Source: Clostridia bacterium
GTDB taxonomy: Bacteria > Bacillota_A > Clostridia > Christensenellales > CAG-138
Assembly (NCBI GenBank): GCA_017394605.1
Contig: JAFPXU010000006.1
Coordinates: forward strand, 1-47,897
DNA length: 47,897 nt
Reading direction: 5' to 3'
Within the stretch, counting starts at the first letter, position 1. The number at the start of each line of letters is the position of its first letter. A program made the translations under genes and the position numbers. Shown piece after piece: positions 6,803-14,444 of the stretch. The notes under the pieces were generated by a model. The model ran no database searches. It was not told the DNA's origin and was given only the letters and a program-made list of their open reading frames with translations.

Positions 6803-8011
6803 ATCGAACTGTCAGAAGGAATCCGTATCCTTACGGAAGAAAAAAAAATCATAACCGGGATCAATCTTTCCTTTGGAAACGCGCGTTCCTGCGAGCAGCA
6901 CTGCAGCGGCCTGATTCAGGAATGCGATAGAAAGACGGACGGCAGTTTTGTTCCGTGCGAACGAAAATCGGAACCGGAATCCATTTACGATCTGGCTTCC
7001 GTCACGAAGATATTCACCGCAATATCCATCCTGCAGCTGAAGGAAGCAGGCAGGATTTCCTTTGACGACTCCATTTTTAAATATGACCAGCGCTTCCGTT
7101 TTCTGAAAGACATCACAGTCCTGGATCTGTTGTCTTTCCAGAAAGCAGTCTCCACAGACGCCAGGGTTGATACGCAAGACAGTTCCGAAGCTGCTCTTTC
7201 ACAGCTGTTTCATGCAAAACCGTCGCCACGCCCTGAGCGGAGATATTATACGGATATGGGCGCCATGATTCTGAAATATGTAATAGAGAGCGCGTCAGAA
7301 CAGGATTATTTCTCCTATCTGAGGGACCATATCCTCTCTCCCCTCGGAATGACGCACACGTTCGCCTCAGTCCCCGCCGCGTTGCGTTCTAAAACCGTAT
7401 GCTACAATTTCGAAAGACGCATCCTCCCCGACGGACGCAAGGTTCTTGACACAGACTGCCCGGTCGGAACCGTACACGACCCGAAAGCCAGAGTCATCAG
7501 CAGGGACGGGTCGGATCTGTGCGGCCACGCCGGTCTCTTCTCAACAATCGGGGATATGACGCAACTTGCTCAGGGACTCTTAAACGGGCGCATCCTGTCA
7601 AGGTCTCTCCTTGCGGAAATCGGGAAAAACCGAACGGGATATCTGCTTCCAGATGGAACATATACGCATTATCTCGGGTATCTCTGCTATGCGAAGCATC
7701 CCATACAAACATACAGCGAAGTCCCGCAATGCTTTACCGACGGGACCATCGCTCTGAACGGTTTTACAGGCAATCATTTTTCTGTCGATCCAAATCAGAA
7801 TATGTTTATGGTTCATCTTTCAAACCGGATCCATAACCGTGTAACGGTTGCAACCGGGCGTCCTGATCCCAACAATCATCTGGAATCGGTTGTCTGGGAT
7901 GACGGGAAGGAGTATCCTGTCTCACAGAATTATGTTTATTATAAAGATAAACATCTGAAAAATCCTATCGGGGAAATCTTATTTCGAAAGTACAGGTCAG
8001 ATACAGTATGA
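6803..8011 (+). CDS. Serine hydrolase (beta-lactamase/esterase family) without a normal start codon
   Basis: A penicillin-binding-protein-like serine hydrolase. The catalytic S-x-x-K is ASVTK with Ser66 and Lys69, the second motif is YTD near 149 (esterase-type Tyr), and GHAGLFST lies near 239. The usual third motif is changed, with LNGFTG where HTGFTG is common. From the in-frame TGA at 6791 to the TTG at 7130 there is no ATG, GTG or TTG in this frame, yet the catalytic Ser/Lys lies in that part. The best candidate start is the ATC at 6803, six bases after GAGGT, giving 402 aa. A TTG start at 7130 would remove the active site. There is an A9 run at about 6840-6848, but no shifted frame offers a start either. 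The 3' end overlaps the next gene by ATGA. The gene may be real with a rare start, a recent start-loss allele, or a sequence error. Confidence 0.75.
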   Translation: MELSEGIRILTEEKKIITGINLSFGNARSCEQHCSGLIQECDRKTDGSFVPCERKSEPESIYDLASVTKIFTAISILQLKEAGRISFDDSIFKYDQRFRFLKDITVLDLLSFQKAVSTDARVDTQDSSEAALSQLFHAKPSPRPERRYYTDMGAMILKYVIESASEQDYFSYLRDHILSPLGMTHTFASVPAALRSKTVCYNFERRILPDGRKVLDTDCPVGTVHDPKARVISRDGSDLCGHAGLFSTIGDMTQLAQGLLNGRILSRSLLAEIGKNRTGYLLPDGTYTHYLGYLCYAKHPIQTYSEVPQCFTDGTIALNGFTGNHFSVDPNQNMFMVHLSNRIHNRVTVATGRPDPNNHLESVVWDDGKEYPVSQNYVYYKDKHLKNPIGEILFRKYRSDTV

Positions 8012-9231
8012 CAAGAGCGTTTATTAAAGTAACGATTACGCCAAAGGGAGAACGTGCGGTACGCGGAGGACATCCCTGGGTCTTTTCCGACGAGATCATT
8101 TCCGAAGAATCGGTTCCGGAAGACGGCAGCCTTGTCGATGTCTGCTCACAGAAAGGAAAATACCTTGGAACCGGCTTCTATAACAGCAGCAGCAAGATAC
8201 GGGTCCGGATTATTTCCCGCAATGCAAACGACCGCTTTGATGAAGCGTTTTGGGAAAGGCGCGTTCGTTACGCGATTGCTTACAGGCATCAGGTTATGGG
8301 TAATGATTTTTCCTGCTGCCGTCTTATCTTCGGTGAATCGGACATGTTCCCCGGCCTGACGGTGGACCGTTTTTCGGATATACTGGTTGCTCAGGTTCTC
8401 TCGCTGGGTATGGAACTGAATAAAAATGTGATTTTCCCCGCTATTGTCCGCGTCCTTTCGGAATACGGGGCCCCTGTTTCCGCCATTTATGAAAGAAATG
8501 ACGCCGCGCTCCGTCTGAAAGAAGGATTGCGGCAGGAGAAGGGCTTCTATTCCTGGGACGGACTGCGTACAGACCTCAGCGGTCATACCGAGATTACGGA
8601 AAACGGTATCGTCTATGACATGGACTATATCAACGGTCAGAAAACGGGATTCTTTCTGGACCAGAAGTACAACCGTCTGGCGGCGGCTCGAATCGCACGC
8701 GGAAGAACCGTGCTGGATTGCTTTACCCATACCGGTGCCTTTGCGTTAAACTGTGCAAGAGCAGGAGCCGAACACGTCACTGCCGTGGACGTATCGGAGG
8801 AGGCAATTCTATCAGCCAGAAACAACGCATCCAGAAACGGGCTTCTTGAACGGATGGATTTCATCACGGCCGATGTCTTCACGCTGTTGACGGAATACGC
8901 GGAAAGCGGCAACCGTAAATATGACTATATTATTCTTGATCCGCCCGCTTTTACGAAGAGCTCTGCAACCGTAAAAAACGCCATGAAAGGCTATAAGGAG
9001 ATCAATCTCAAAGCCATGAAACTCCTTCCCCGGGGAGGATATCTTGTGACCTGCTCCTGTTCGCATTTTGCAACGGATGAACTCTTCCGCGAAATGCTGT
9101 CAAGTGCGGCGGCAGACGCCAATGTCCAGCTCCGGCAGATCGAATGCAGGCAGCAGTCTCCCGATCATCCCATCCTCTGGAACGTTCCGGAAACAAATTA
9201 TCTGAAATTCTATCTCTTCCAGATTGTATAA
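8008..9231 (+). CDS. rlmI: Class I SAM-dependent 23S rRNA methyltransferase (RlmI-like)
   Basis: Predicted to place a 5-methyl group on a 23S rRNA cytosine (position 1962 in E. coli). The 407-aa protein has an N-terminal PUA domain (about 1-75, RAVRGGHPWVFSDEI) and a central RlmI-type domain. The Rossmann methyltransferase has DCFTHTGAFALN near 235 (SAM binding), an acidic AVDVS strand, DPPAFTKS near 311, and CSCSHF near 350 with the catalytic Cys region. Start ATG overlaps the stop of the serine hydrolase (ATGA), so the genes are translationally coupled. The following gene overlaps by one base. Confidence 0.9.
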   Translation: MTRAFIKVTITPKGERAVRGGHPWVFSDEIISEESVPEDGSLVDVCSQKGKYLGTGFYNSSSKIRVRIISRNANDRFDEAFWERRVRYAIAYRHQVMGNDFSCCRLIFGESDMFPGLTVDRFSDILVAQVLSLGMELNKNVIFPAIVRVLSEYGAPVSAIYERNDAALRLKEGLRQEKGFYSWDGLRTDLSGHTEITENGIVYDMDYINGQKTGFFLDQKYNRLAAARIARGRTVLDCFTHTGAFALNCARAGAEHVTAVDVSEEAILSARNNASRNGLLERMDFITADVFTLLTEYAESGNRKYDYIILDPPAFTKSSATVKNAMKGYKEINLKAMKLLPRGGYLVTCSCSHFATDELFREMLSSAAADANVQLRQIECRQQSPDHPILWNVPETNYLKFYLFQIV

Positions 9232-9776
9232 TGCGTGACTATAAGCTGATCCGATCCAAAAGAAAAACGCTCTCGGTCGAGGTGGATGTAAACGGCCTTG
9301 TTATCGTTCGGGCTCCTCTCCGGATTCCTTTGATTTTGATCGAGGCTTTCCTCTCCTCACGTTCCGTTTGGATCAGTAAGGCAGTCGAAAAGCAACAGAT
9401 AAAAAATGCGGAAGCTGTTCATGTTACAAAGAAGGACTTGAATCTCCTCCGAAAACAGGCCAGGGAAATCCTTCCGGACCGAATCGCTTTCTATGCGAAG
9501 AAAATGGGACTGGAAGTTCCTCCTTTCCGTGTAACCTCTGCCAGAACACGGTATGGAAGCTGCAGTCCGAAGAATCAGCTCAGTTTCTCTCTTTTCCTCA
9601 TGGTCAATTCTCCCGAGGCGATCGACTACGTGGTCGTGCATGAACTGGCGCACATTCGAAACAAAAATCACGGCCAACGTTTCTGGTCGGAGGTATCCAC
9701 CGTTCTTCCCGACTGGAAAACGCGTAAAAAGTCGCTTTTCATGCCGGTTCTGGACCAAACGGATTCCGGCAAATAA
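9231..9776 (+). CDS. YgjP-like zinc metallopeptidase (DUF45/M48-type)
   Basis: A 181-aa protein with the zincin motif HELAH (His137, Glu138, His141) and a third His at 147 in NKNHGQRFW, as in YgjP/WLM-like proteins. RTRYGSCS near 104-111 is the other conserved block of this family. The protein has no signal peptide and is probably cytoplasmic. The start ATG at 9231 shares one base with the TAA of the rlmI-like gene (TAATG), making it the third gene of a coupled set. The family's cellular substrate is not established. Confidence 0.88.
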   Translation: MRDYKLIRSKRKTLSVEVDVNGLVIVRAPLRIPLILIEAFLSSRSVWISKAVEKQQIKNAEAVHVTKKDLNLLRKQAREILPDRIAFYAKKMGLEVPPFRVTSARTRYGSCSPKNQLSFSLFLMVNSPEAIDYVVVHELAHIRNKNHGQRFWSEVSTVLPDWKTRKKSLFMPVLDQTDSGK

Positions 9777-9938
9777 ATGGATGATTTTTCTTCGTTATCT
9801 CTGCTTTAGATTGATAAACTCGTTACTTTCCATGCCTCTTTTTATGAAAAATGATCCTGCCTTTTTGTAGCCGCATATCGTATTTCGGAACAATGTGAAG
9901 AATCATTACACTAAATGTTACGTATATTTTAACAATAA

Positions 9939-9954
9939 ACACAATATATTGTGT
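9939..9954. promoter_or_regulatory. Perfect 16-bp palindrome over a -35 (operator)
   Basis: ACACAATATATTGTGT is its own reverse complement. Its right arm contains the -35 (TTGTGT, 9949-9954) of the promoter for the cysteine-rich small protein. The arrangement is typical of a dimeric repressor site. A weaker inverted repeat (TGTTA-9-TAACA) lies just upstream. Confidence 0.7.
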
Positions 9955-9977
9955 CTGCTCTGTCCCAATGCTATAAC
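9949..9977 (+). promoter_or_regulatory. Promoter of the cysteine-rich small protein
   Basis: TTGTGT-N17-TATAAC with an extended TG (TGC before the hexamer). It lies 51 bases before the chosen start codon. Confidence 0.72.
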
Positions 9978-10028
9978 TATCATGAAAGTAATGCTCATGA
10001 CAGCATGAACGAAAGGATGGAGTCTCAA

Positions 10029-10268
10029 ATGGAAGTTGCAGTAAAGCCAAAAAAACAAGGATTGCTCGGGCTCCTGCTAAAAGGACACGGTGAAACTGCA
10101 GAAGTGGTTGCTGACGAATGCGAGCATTTTGCCTATCGCCGTACGCTGCTTTATTACGCGAACGATTGCAGATACTGCCGTTACGCACAGAAAATCAAAG
10201 GTGGCAGAAACGGTCAGACCGATTATATGTGCACATACACCGGGTGTGATGAGCACCATGCAGGATGA
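10029..10268 (+). CDS. Small cysteine-rich protein of unknown function
   Basis: A 79-aa protein that I do not recognise. After a basic, glycine/leucine-rich N-terminus it has five cysteines (about 31, 47, 50, 68, 73) and nearby histidines (33, 76, 77). They are arranged as DECEH, CRYC, then C-x4-C-DEHH, compatible with one or two metal (zinc) sites. There is no signal peptide. The start at 10029 has GGAG six bases before it; two upstream in-frame ATGs have no such site. It has its own promoter with a palindromic operator and its own terminator, so it is a separately regulated single-gene unit. Confidence 0.75.
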   Translation: MEVAVKPKKQGLLGLLLKGHGETAEVVADECEHFAYRRTLLYYANDCRYCRYAQKIKGGRNGQTDYMCTYTGCDEHHAG

Positions 10269-10297
10269 TTCCTTCCCTCAAAATGGATACAAATAAT

Positions 10298-10321
10298 ACC
10301 GGGATTGTTCCCGGTTTTTTG
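10298..10321 (+). terminator. Terminator of the cysteine-rich protein gene
   Basis: ACCGGGA-TTGT-TCCCGGT forms a perfect 7-bp stem followed by TTTTTT, 30 bases after the stop codon. Confidence 0.92.
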
Positions 10322-10368
10322 TTGCCCAAAAATTATTAGCGATTCAAAATTATAATTAGGCCATTTGA

Positions 10369-10397
10369 TTGACTTTGTATTTTTATAACGATATGAT
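10369..10397 (+). promoter_or_regulatory. Promoter of gdhA
   Basis: TTGACT-N17-TATGAT is near-consensus. An A/T-rich stretch with a 10-bp AATTATAATT palindrome (10348-10357) lies just upstream and may act as an UP element. Confidence 0.85.
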
Positions 10398-10449
10398 GAT
10401 ACTGAGCCGTTAGGCAAATATCTTTATTAAAAATAATATGGAGGTTGTT

Positions 10450-11799
10450 ATGAGCAATTACGTGGATCGTGTCATCGAATCCGTCAAAAAGCGTGATCCC
10501 AATGAACCTGAATTCCAGCAGACAGTGGAAGAGGTTCTGAAGTCTCTCACCGTTGTTATCGATCAGCATCCCGAATATGAAAAAGCATGGCTTCTCGAGC
10601 GTCTGGTCGAGCCTGAAAGGGTCATCGAGTTCCGCGTACCGTGGGTAGACGATAAGGGTGCTGTGCGGGTCAACCGCGGATTCCGTGTTCAGTTCAACAG
10701 CGCGATCGGGCCTTACAAGGGCGGCCTCCGTTTTGCTTCTCATGTCAATCTGTCCGTCATGAAATTCCTCGGATTCGAGCAGACATTCAAGAACAGTCTG
10801 ACCAGCCTTCCCATGGGCGGTGCCAAAGGCGGCTCCGATTTTGATCCCAACGGCAAATCCGATGCTGAAATCATGCGCTTCTGCCAGTCCTTTATGACGG
10901 AACTCTACCGTCATATCGGCATCAACATTGACGTTCCCGCCGGCGATATCGGCGTAGGCGGCCGCGAGATCGGATATCTTTTCGGACAGTATAAACGGAT
11001 CCGCAACGGGTTTGAAAACGGCGTCCTCACTGGCAAGGGCCGTTCCTACGGCGGAAGCCTTGTTCGTCCCGAAGCAACCGGCTGGGGCGCAGTCTATTAT
11101 CTCTGTGAAGTTCTGAAACACCAGAACGACAAGCTGGAAGGAAAGACCATCGCAATTTCCGGTTTCGGCAATGTCGCATGGGGCGTCGCCATGAAAGCCA
11201 GCCAGCTCGGCGCAAAAGTGGTCACGCTTGCGGGTCCCGACGGGTATGTTTACGATCCGGACGGAATCGGAACACAGGAAAAATGGGATTATATGCTTGA
11301 GATGCGCTCCTCCGGAAGAAACCGTGTACAGGATTATGCGGAGAAATTCGGCGTCAAATTCTTTGCAGGTCAGAAACCCTGGGGCGAAAAAGTTGATATC
11401 TGCATGCCTTGCGCATACCAGAACGAGATCGGCATGAAAGAAGCCGACCAGATGATCGCCAACGGTGTGAAATACTACATCGAAGTAGCGAACATGCCGA
11501 CCACAAACGAGGCGCTCTATCATCTGATGGCAGTTCCGGGCATGACCGTCGCTCCGTCCAAGGCTGTCAATGCAGGCGGTGTTTCCGTCTCCGGTCTTGA
11601 GATGAGCCAGAACTCCGAGCGTCTCGCATGGAGTGCGGAAGAGGTCGACAAACAGCTCCACACCATCATGAAAAACATCCACGACGCGTCCGCTCAGGCA
11701 GCGGAAGAGTGCGGGCTCGGATACAATCTGGTAGCCGGCGCGAATATCGCTGGCTTCAAGAAGGTTGCCGACGCCATGATGGCACAGGGCATTGTCTGA
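10450..11799 (+). CDS. gdhA: NADP-type glutamate dehydrogenase
   Basis: Interconverts 2-oxoglutarate plus ammonia with glutamate; a hexameric cytoplasmic enzyme. At 449 aa it fits the GdhA class. YKGGLRF near 93 holds a substrate Lys, PMGGAKGGSDFDP near 118-130 holds the catalytic Lys, and the NAD(P) domain has SGFGNVAWG near 236-244. It ends with the typical AxxxxxGIV helix. The start at 10450 is chosen because GGAGGTTGTT directly precedes it; the earlier in-frame ATG at 10438 overlaps that ribosome site. It is monocistronic, with a strong promoter and terminator. Cofactor preference is inferred from family resemblance. Confidence 0.96.
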   Translation: MSNYVDRVIESVKKRDPNEPEFQQTVEEVLKSLTVVIDQHPEYEKAWLLERLVEPERVIEFRVPWVDDKGAVRVNRGFRVQFNSAIGPYKGGLRFASHVNLSVMKFLGFEQTFKNSLTSLPMGGAKGGSDFDPNGKSDAEIMRFCQSFMTELYRHIGINIDVPAGDIGVGGREIGYLFGQYKRIRNGFENGVLTGKGRSYGGSLVRPEATGWGAVYYLCEVLKHQNDKLEGKTIAISGFGNVAWGVAMKASQLGAKVVTLAGPDGYVYDPDGIGTQEKWDYMLEMRSSGRNRVQDYAEKFGVKFFAGQKPWGEKVDICMPCAYQNEIGMKEADQMIANGVKYYIEVANMPTTNEALYHLMAVPGMTVAPSKAVNAGGVSVSGLEMSQNSERLAWSAEEVDKQLHTIMKNIHDASAQAAEECGLGYNLVAGANIAGFKKVADAMMAQGIV

Positions 11800-11849
11800 T
11801 TCCGTTCTATAACAATATAGCTGCCAAAGGCAGCTGACAAAGCAATTTC

Positions 11850-11886
11850 AAAAGCGCTGCTTCTTCAGGATGCAGCGCTTTTCTTG
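11850..11886. terminator. Bidirectional terminator between gdhA and the convergent operon
   Basis: AAAAGCGCTGC pairs with GCAGCGCTTTT (11-bp perfect stem, 11-base loop). T-rich tails on both strands serve gdhA and the minus-strand operon ending at 11896. A smaller hairpin (AGCTGCC/GGCAGCT) lies at about 11819-11835. Confidence 0.85.
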
Positions 11887-11895
11887 TACATCATT

Positions 11896-12165
11896 TTATG
11901 ATTCATTGTCTTCTGAGAGGCGATCTCCCTTCTCAGCCTGTTTCAGTTTCTTCCGTCTCCGCCGTTCCAGCCGGTCGGCTTCCTTGAAATTATCTGAAAT
12001 CAGGTATATGGAGGTGATGGCTGAACAGACGGCAAGCGCGGCAAAAACCGCTTTGCTCAGTTCGCTGGTCATGAACGCCATGTATTCATTAAACTTATCG
12101 ATTACAAAGAATGTCAATGTCATGGCGGAAAGTGCTATGGTCAAATGCGGAATAAACTTCTTCAT
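11896..12165 (-). CDS. Small two-TM membrane protein
   Basis: An 89-aa protein of unknown function. It has two predicted membrane segments (about residues 7-22 and 34-53) and a strongly basic C-terminal tail (RRRRKK), so the tail and probably both ends are cytoplasmic. It is the last gene of the three-gene operon; its ATG overlaps the stop of the phosphodiester glycosidase gene (ATGA). The position suggests a helper role for the membrane glycosyltransferase or the secreted glycosidase, but nothing in the protein proves it. Confidence 0.75.
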   Translation of the reverse strand: MKKFIPHLTIALSAMTLTFFVIDKFNEYMAFMTSELSKAVFAALAVCSAITSIYLISDNFKEADRLERRRRKKLKQAEKGDRLSEDNES

Positions 12166-13229
12166 CCTTCGCTCGCTGCCTCCGCTCCGTCCGGTTCCCT
12201 GAGGAATATGATATCGCTCATATCCCGTCCTCCGCTCAGTGTTTTGCTCCATGCTTTTCCGTTGAAAGCCATGACCGCGCTCTTGCCGCCATCCAGATTA
12301 TATGCGGAAATGCATCCTAATTCTTCAAAAATCTGTCCGAGTTCCACCAGCGTCACACCGCCCGAGTCCTTGGTCCTGCCTTCCACGTTGACGAGACAGT
12401 AATGTCCGGGTTCATAGTATCCGATTGCGCAGCGCGGATTAACATTCGCAACAGTGGAATTATACTTGGGATATGCTTTTCCGTTTTCATCCAGCATGTT
12501 GGGGCCGAAATCCCAGATCTGATAAGGGTTCCTGGCATAGATAGCGCCCACGTTGATCTCGTCTGCGGAATAAATCTCCATCACGCCGTCATAATAGAGA
12601 ACACAGATGTCCTGTTTTGCGTTCGGCTTCGCGGCATATTCAAGCCCGTTCCGGACTGCGAAAACGCCGGCCTGCCTGTGCGCGTAAAAATGGTCTCCGG
12701 AAGTCGCCATGATTGCCCCTGCGGCGTTCGCCATTTCCACCGTAGACATGTAGTATTTCGAAAACTCGGAATAGACAGCGGTGCGCAGGCATCGGATGTC
12801 GTTGATATAGATGTCTGCCACATGAACCCTGCTGTCAAACCGTTCGATCGTATTGATTGTCAGAGCGATATTTCTGCTGCTGTAGGTCCCGTCTTCTCCA
12901 AGTCGGATGTCATCCGTGAATTTTTCACTGTATTTTCCCTGGAGCAGACCTGTCGGAGCAGCCGTCGGTGCCGGAGTCGTTTCCGGCGGCTCTGTTCCCT
13001 CCGGACGGTCCGTCAATTCCGGGTCGGCAGGAGATGCTGTTTCCGTTGTTTCCGGTACAGGCGTTGATACGGACTTCGCGGTATATGCGGGTGCAGCTTC
13101 AGCAATTTTCTTCGGCTCCACGGTCTTGATGCGCACGTGATGAAAATATGCGAACACGTTGATCAGTACTCCAAACAGGAGAAGGTCTAAAACGACTGTT
13201 TTGATGATCCGCTTCGTTTTTCTTTTCAT
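12162..13229 (-). CDS. Phosphodiester glycosidase (NAGPA domain), membrane anchored
   Basis: A 355-aa protein with one N-terminal membrane anchor (about 10-30), a Thr/Pro/Glu-rich linker (about 40-105), and an extracellular NAGPA domain of the family of the human mannose-6-phosphate uncovering enzyme. Family motifs include the ATSGDHFY segment near 180 and YNLDGGKSAVM near 320-330 (the common form is NLDGGGS). Bacterial members are linked to exopolysaccharide and wall-polymer processing by cleaving sugar-phosphodiesters. The start at 13229 follows GAGG and overlaps the upstream stop (ATGA). It lies between a GT2-GtrA gene and a small membrane protein gene. Confidence 0.85.
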   Translation of the reverse strand: MKRKTKRIIKTVVLDLLLFGVLINVFAYFHHVRIKTVEPKKIAEAAPAYTAKSVSTPVPETTETASPADPELTDRPEGTEPPETTPAPTAAPTGLLQGKYSEKFTDDIRLGEDGTYSSRNIALTINTIERFDSRVHVADIYINDIRCLRTAVYSEFSKYYMSTVEMANAAGAIMATSGDHFYAHRQAGVFAVRNGLEYAAKPNAKQDICVLYYDGVMEIYSADEINVGAIYARNPYQIWDFGPNMLDENGKAYPKYNSTVANVNPRCAIGYYEPGHYCLVNVEGRTKDSGGVTLVELGQIFEELGCISAYNLDGGKSAVMAFNGKAWSKTLSGGRDMSDIIFLREPDGAEAASEG

Positions 13230-14251
13230 TCCTCTATTTTTGCCTCCTCGGCAGGAAACACGAATCTGCGCTGACAATAAAAACTGACGGGATACAGAAC
13301 TGCTCCGGCAATGATTTTCGCCAGCAGTTCCGGCATGATTTTTGAAAGTCCAGCAAGGATGAGATAGTCTCCGATCAAAACCGCAACTGCCAGAATATAG
13401 TAACGGATAATGCTGGCAGCGCCCTTTCCCTCGAATACAAGCTTTTTATTAATCAGATAATTGCATACGGAACTGATGACACGGGCAATAATCTCCGCAG
13501 CAAGCTGACCCCATACCGGGAACAGGAGCCTCAGCAGCTTGAAAGAAAGGATATCGATCAGGAAAGACGCGACGGACGATGCCACGAACAGCAGGATCAT
13601 CTTGTAGATACGCCATGCATCTCGGACGGCATGAAAATGCGAAGAAGCGTTGTCCTCGATATATACCGTATCGATCGTCACTTCGCGGATCGGAACATGA
13701 TGTCTTGTCGAATAAAGCAGCACGTTGATCTCGTACTCGTATCGGTCACCGCGCATCTCGAGCATCATAGGAATCCGCTTCACCGAAAAGGCGCGAAGCC
13801 CTGTCTGCGTGTCGAACACTTTGACACCCGTGGAAATGTGGAACACAAAGCGCGTAATCGCGTTGCCCGCTCTGCTTTTAAAAGGAACTTTGCCGGTAAA
13901 TCTTCTGGATCCAAGGACGAGCGCTTCCGGATGTTCCTTCCAGTCTTCACAGACACGGATAATATCCTTTACAAGATGCTGCCCGTCCGCGTCCGCGGTA
14001 ACAACCCCCTCGCCGTCCGGAATATGTTCCTTGATATAGGAGAGTGCCGTTTTAATAGCGGCCCCTTTTCCTTTATTCTTTTCATGATGGATAACCGTCG
14101 CTTTTCCTTCGATCGCGTCGAACACCGGCTGCGCTTCCTGCGCGCTTCCGTCATCAACCACAACGACCGAATAAGGCGTCTCCTTACGGATCTCATCAAT
14201 CAGCTTTATTAATTTCTGATCCGGTTCATAAGCCGGAATCACAACTATCAT
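13226..14251 (-). CDS. GT2 glycosyltransferase fused to a GtrA-like membrane domain
   Basis: The 341-aa protein has two parts. Residues 1 to about 220 form a DPM1/GtrB-like GT2 domain with VVIPAYEPD at the N-terminus, VVVDDGS near 33-39 and ADADGQH near 85-91 (metal-binding DxD), probably transferring a sugar from UDP-sugar to a lipid phosphate. Residues from about 225 to 335 form a four-helix GtrA domain, thought to help move the lipid-linked sugar across the membrane. Start ATG has AAGGA 11 bases upstream. It is the first gene of the operon and is transcribed divergently from LCP1. The fusion suggests that synthesis and translocation of one lipid-phosphate sugar are carried by one protein. 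Confidence 0.88.
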   Translation of the reverse strand: MIVVIPAYEPDQKLIKLIDEIRKETPYSVVVVDDGSAQEAQPVFDAIEGKATVIHHEKNKGKGAAIKTALSYIKEHIPDGEGVVTADADGQHLVKDIIRVCEDWKEHPEALVLGSRRFTGKVPFKSRAGNAITRFVFHISTGVKVFDTQTGLRAFSVKRIPMMLEMRGDRYEYEINVLLYSTRHHVPIREVTIDTVYIEDNASSHFHAVRDAWRIYKMILLFVASSVASFLIDILSFKLLRLLFPVWGQLAAEIIARVISSVCNYLINKKLVFEGKGAASIIRYYILAVAVLIGDYLILAGLSKIMPELLAKIIAGAVLYPVSFYCQRRFVFPAEEAKIEE

Positions 14252-14314
14252 GCTGTTACCCGTCCTTCATCATCATGAATACAGCCACGCTAAAAATGCA
14301 ACCGTATCTAATAT

Positions 14315-14320
14315 ATTATA
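14315..14320 (-). promoter_or_regulatory. -10 of the GT2-GtrA operon promoter
   Basis: Minus strand TATAAT, 63 bases before the start codon. The -35 region (TATGCA at 17 bases) is weak. It faces away from the LCP1 promoter in the 193-bp divergent region. Confidence 0.6.
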
Positions 14321-14410
14321 GTAGAACTATCCGCATCTGCATAGACAGGATTTTTCTTGAAAAGAGTGTGAACTATTATGTCTTTAAGCCATAGATAAAC
14401 CGATTTGGGA

Positions 14411-14416
14411 TATAAT
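14411..14416 (+). promoter_or_regulatory. -10 of the LCP1 promoter
   Basis: A perfect TATAAT. An in-frame ATG only two bases later (14418) would lie before the transcription start, which forces the start codon to 14445. No clear -35. Confidence 0.65.
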
Positions 14417-14444
14417 TATGGTTCAGTCAAGGAGTGAGCCGTAT

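Noticed and set aside
10438..10449. ATG at 10438 as the gdhA start
   Set aside because: It overlaps the GGAGGTTGTT ribosome site that serves the ATG at 10450; the later start gives the normal GdhA N-terminus.
10336..11682. A 448-codon open frame antisense to gdhA
   Set aside because: It mirrors codon bias of the strongly supported gdhA gene, has no recognisable domain or ribosome site, and runs over the gdhA promoter. Similar long antisense frames over glnS (35250-36704), glcK (2915-3883) and the C69 gene (32417-33364) were dropped for the same reason.
14418..14444. Earlier ATG start for LCP1 at 14418
   Set aside because: It lies two bases after a perfect TATAAT, so it would be upstream of the transcription start. 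The ATG at 14445 has a proper AAGGAG site.
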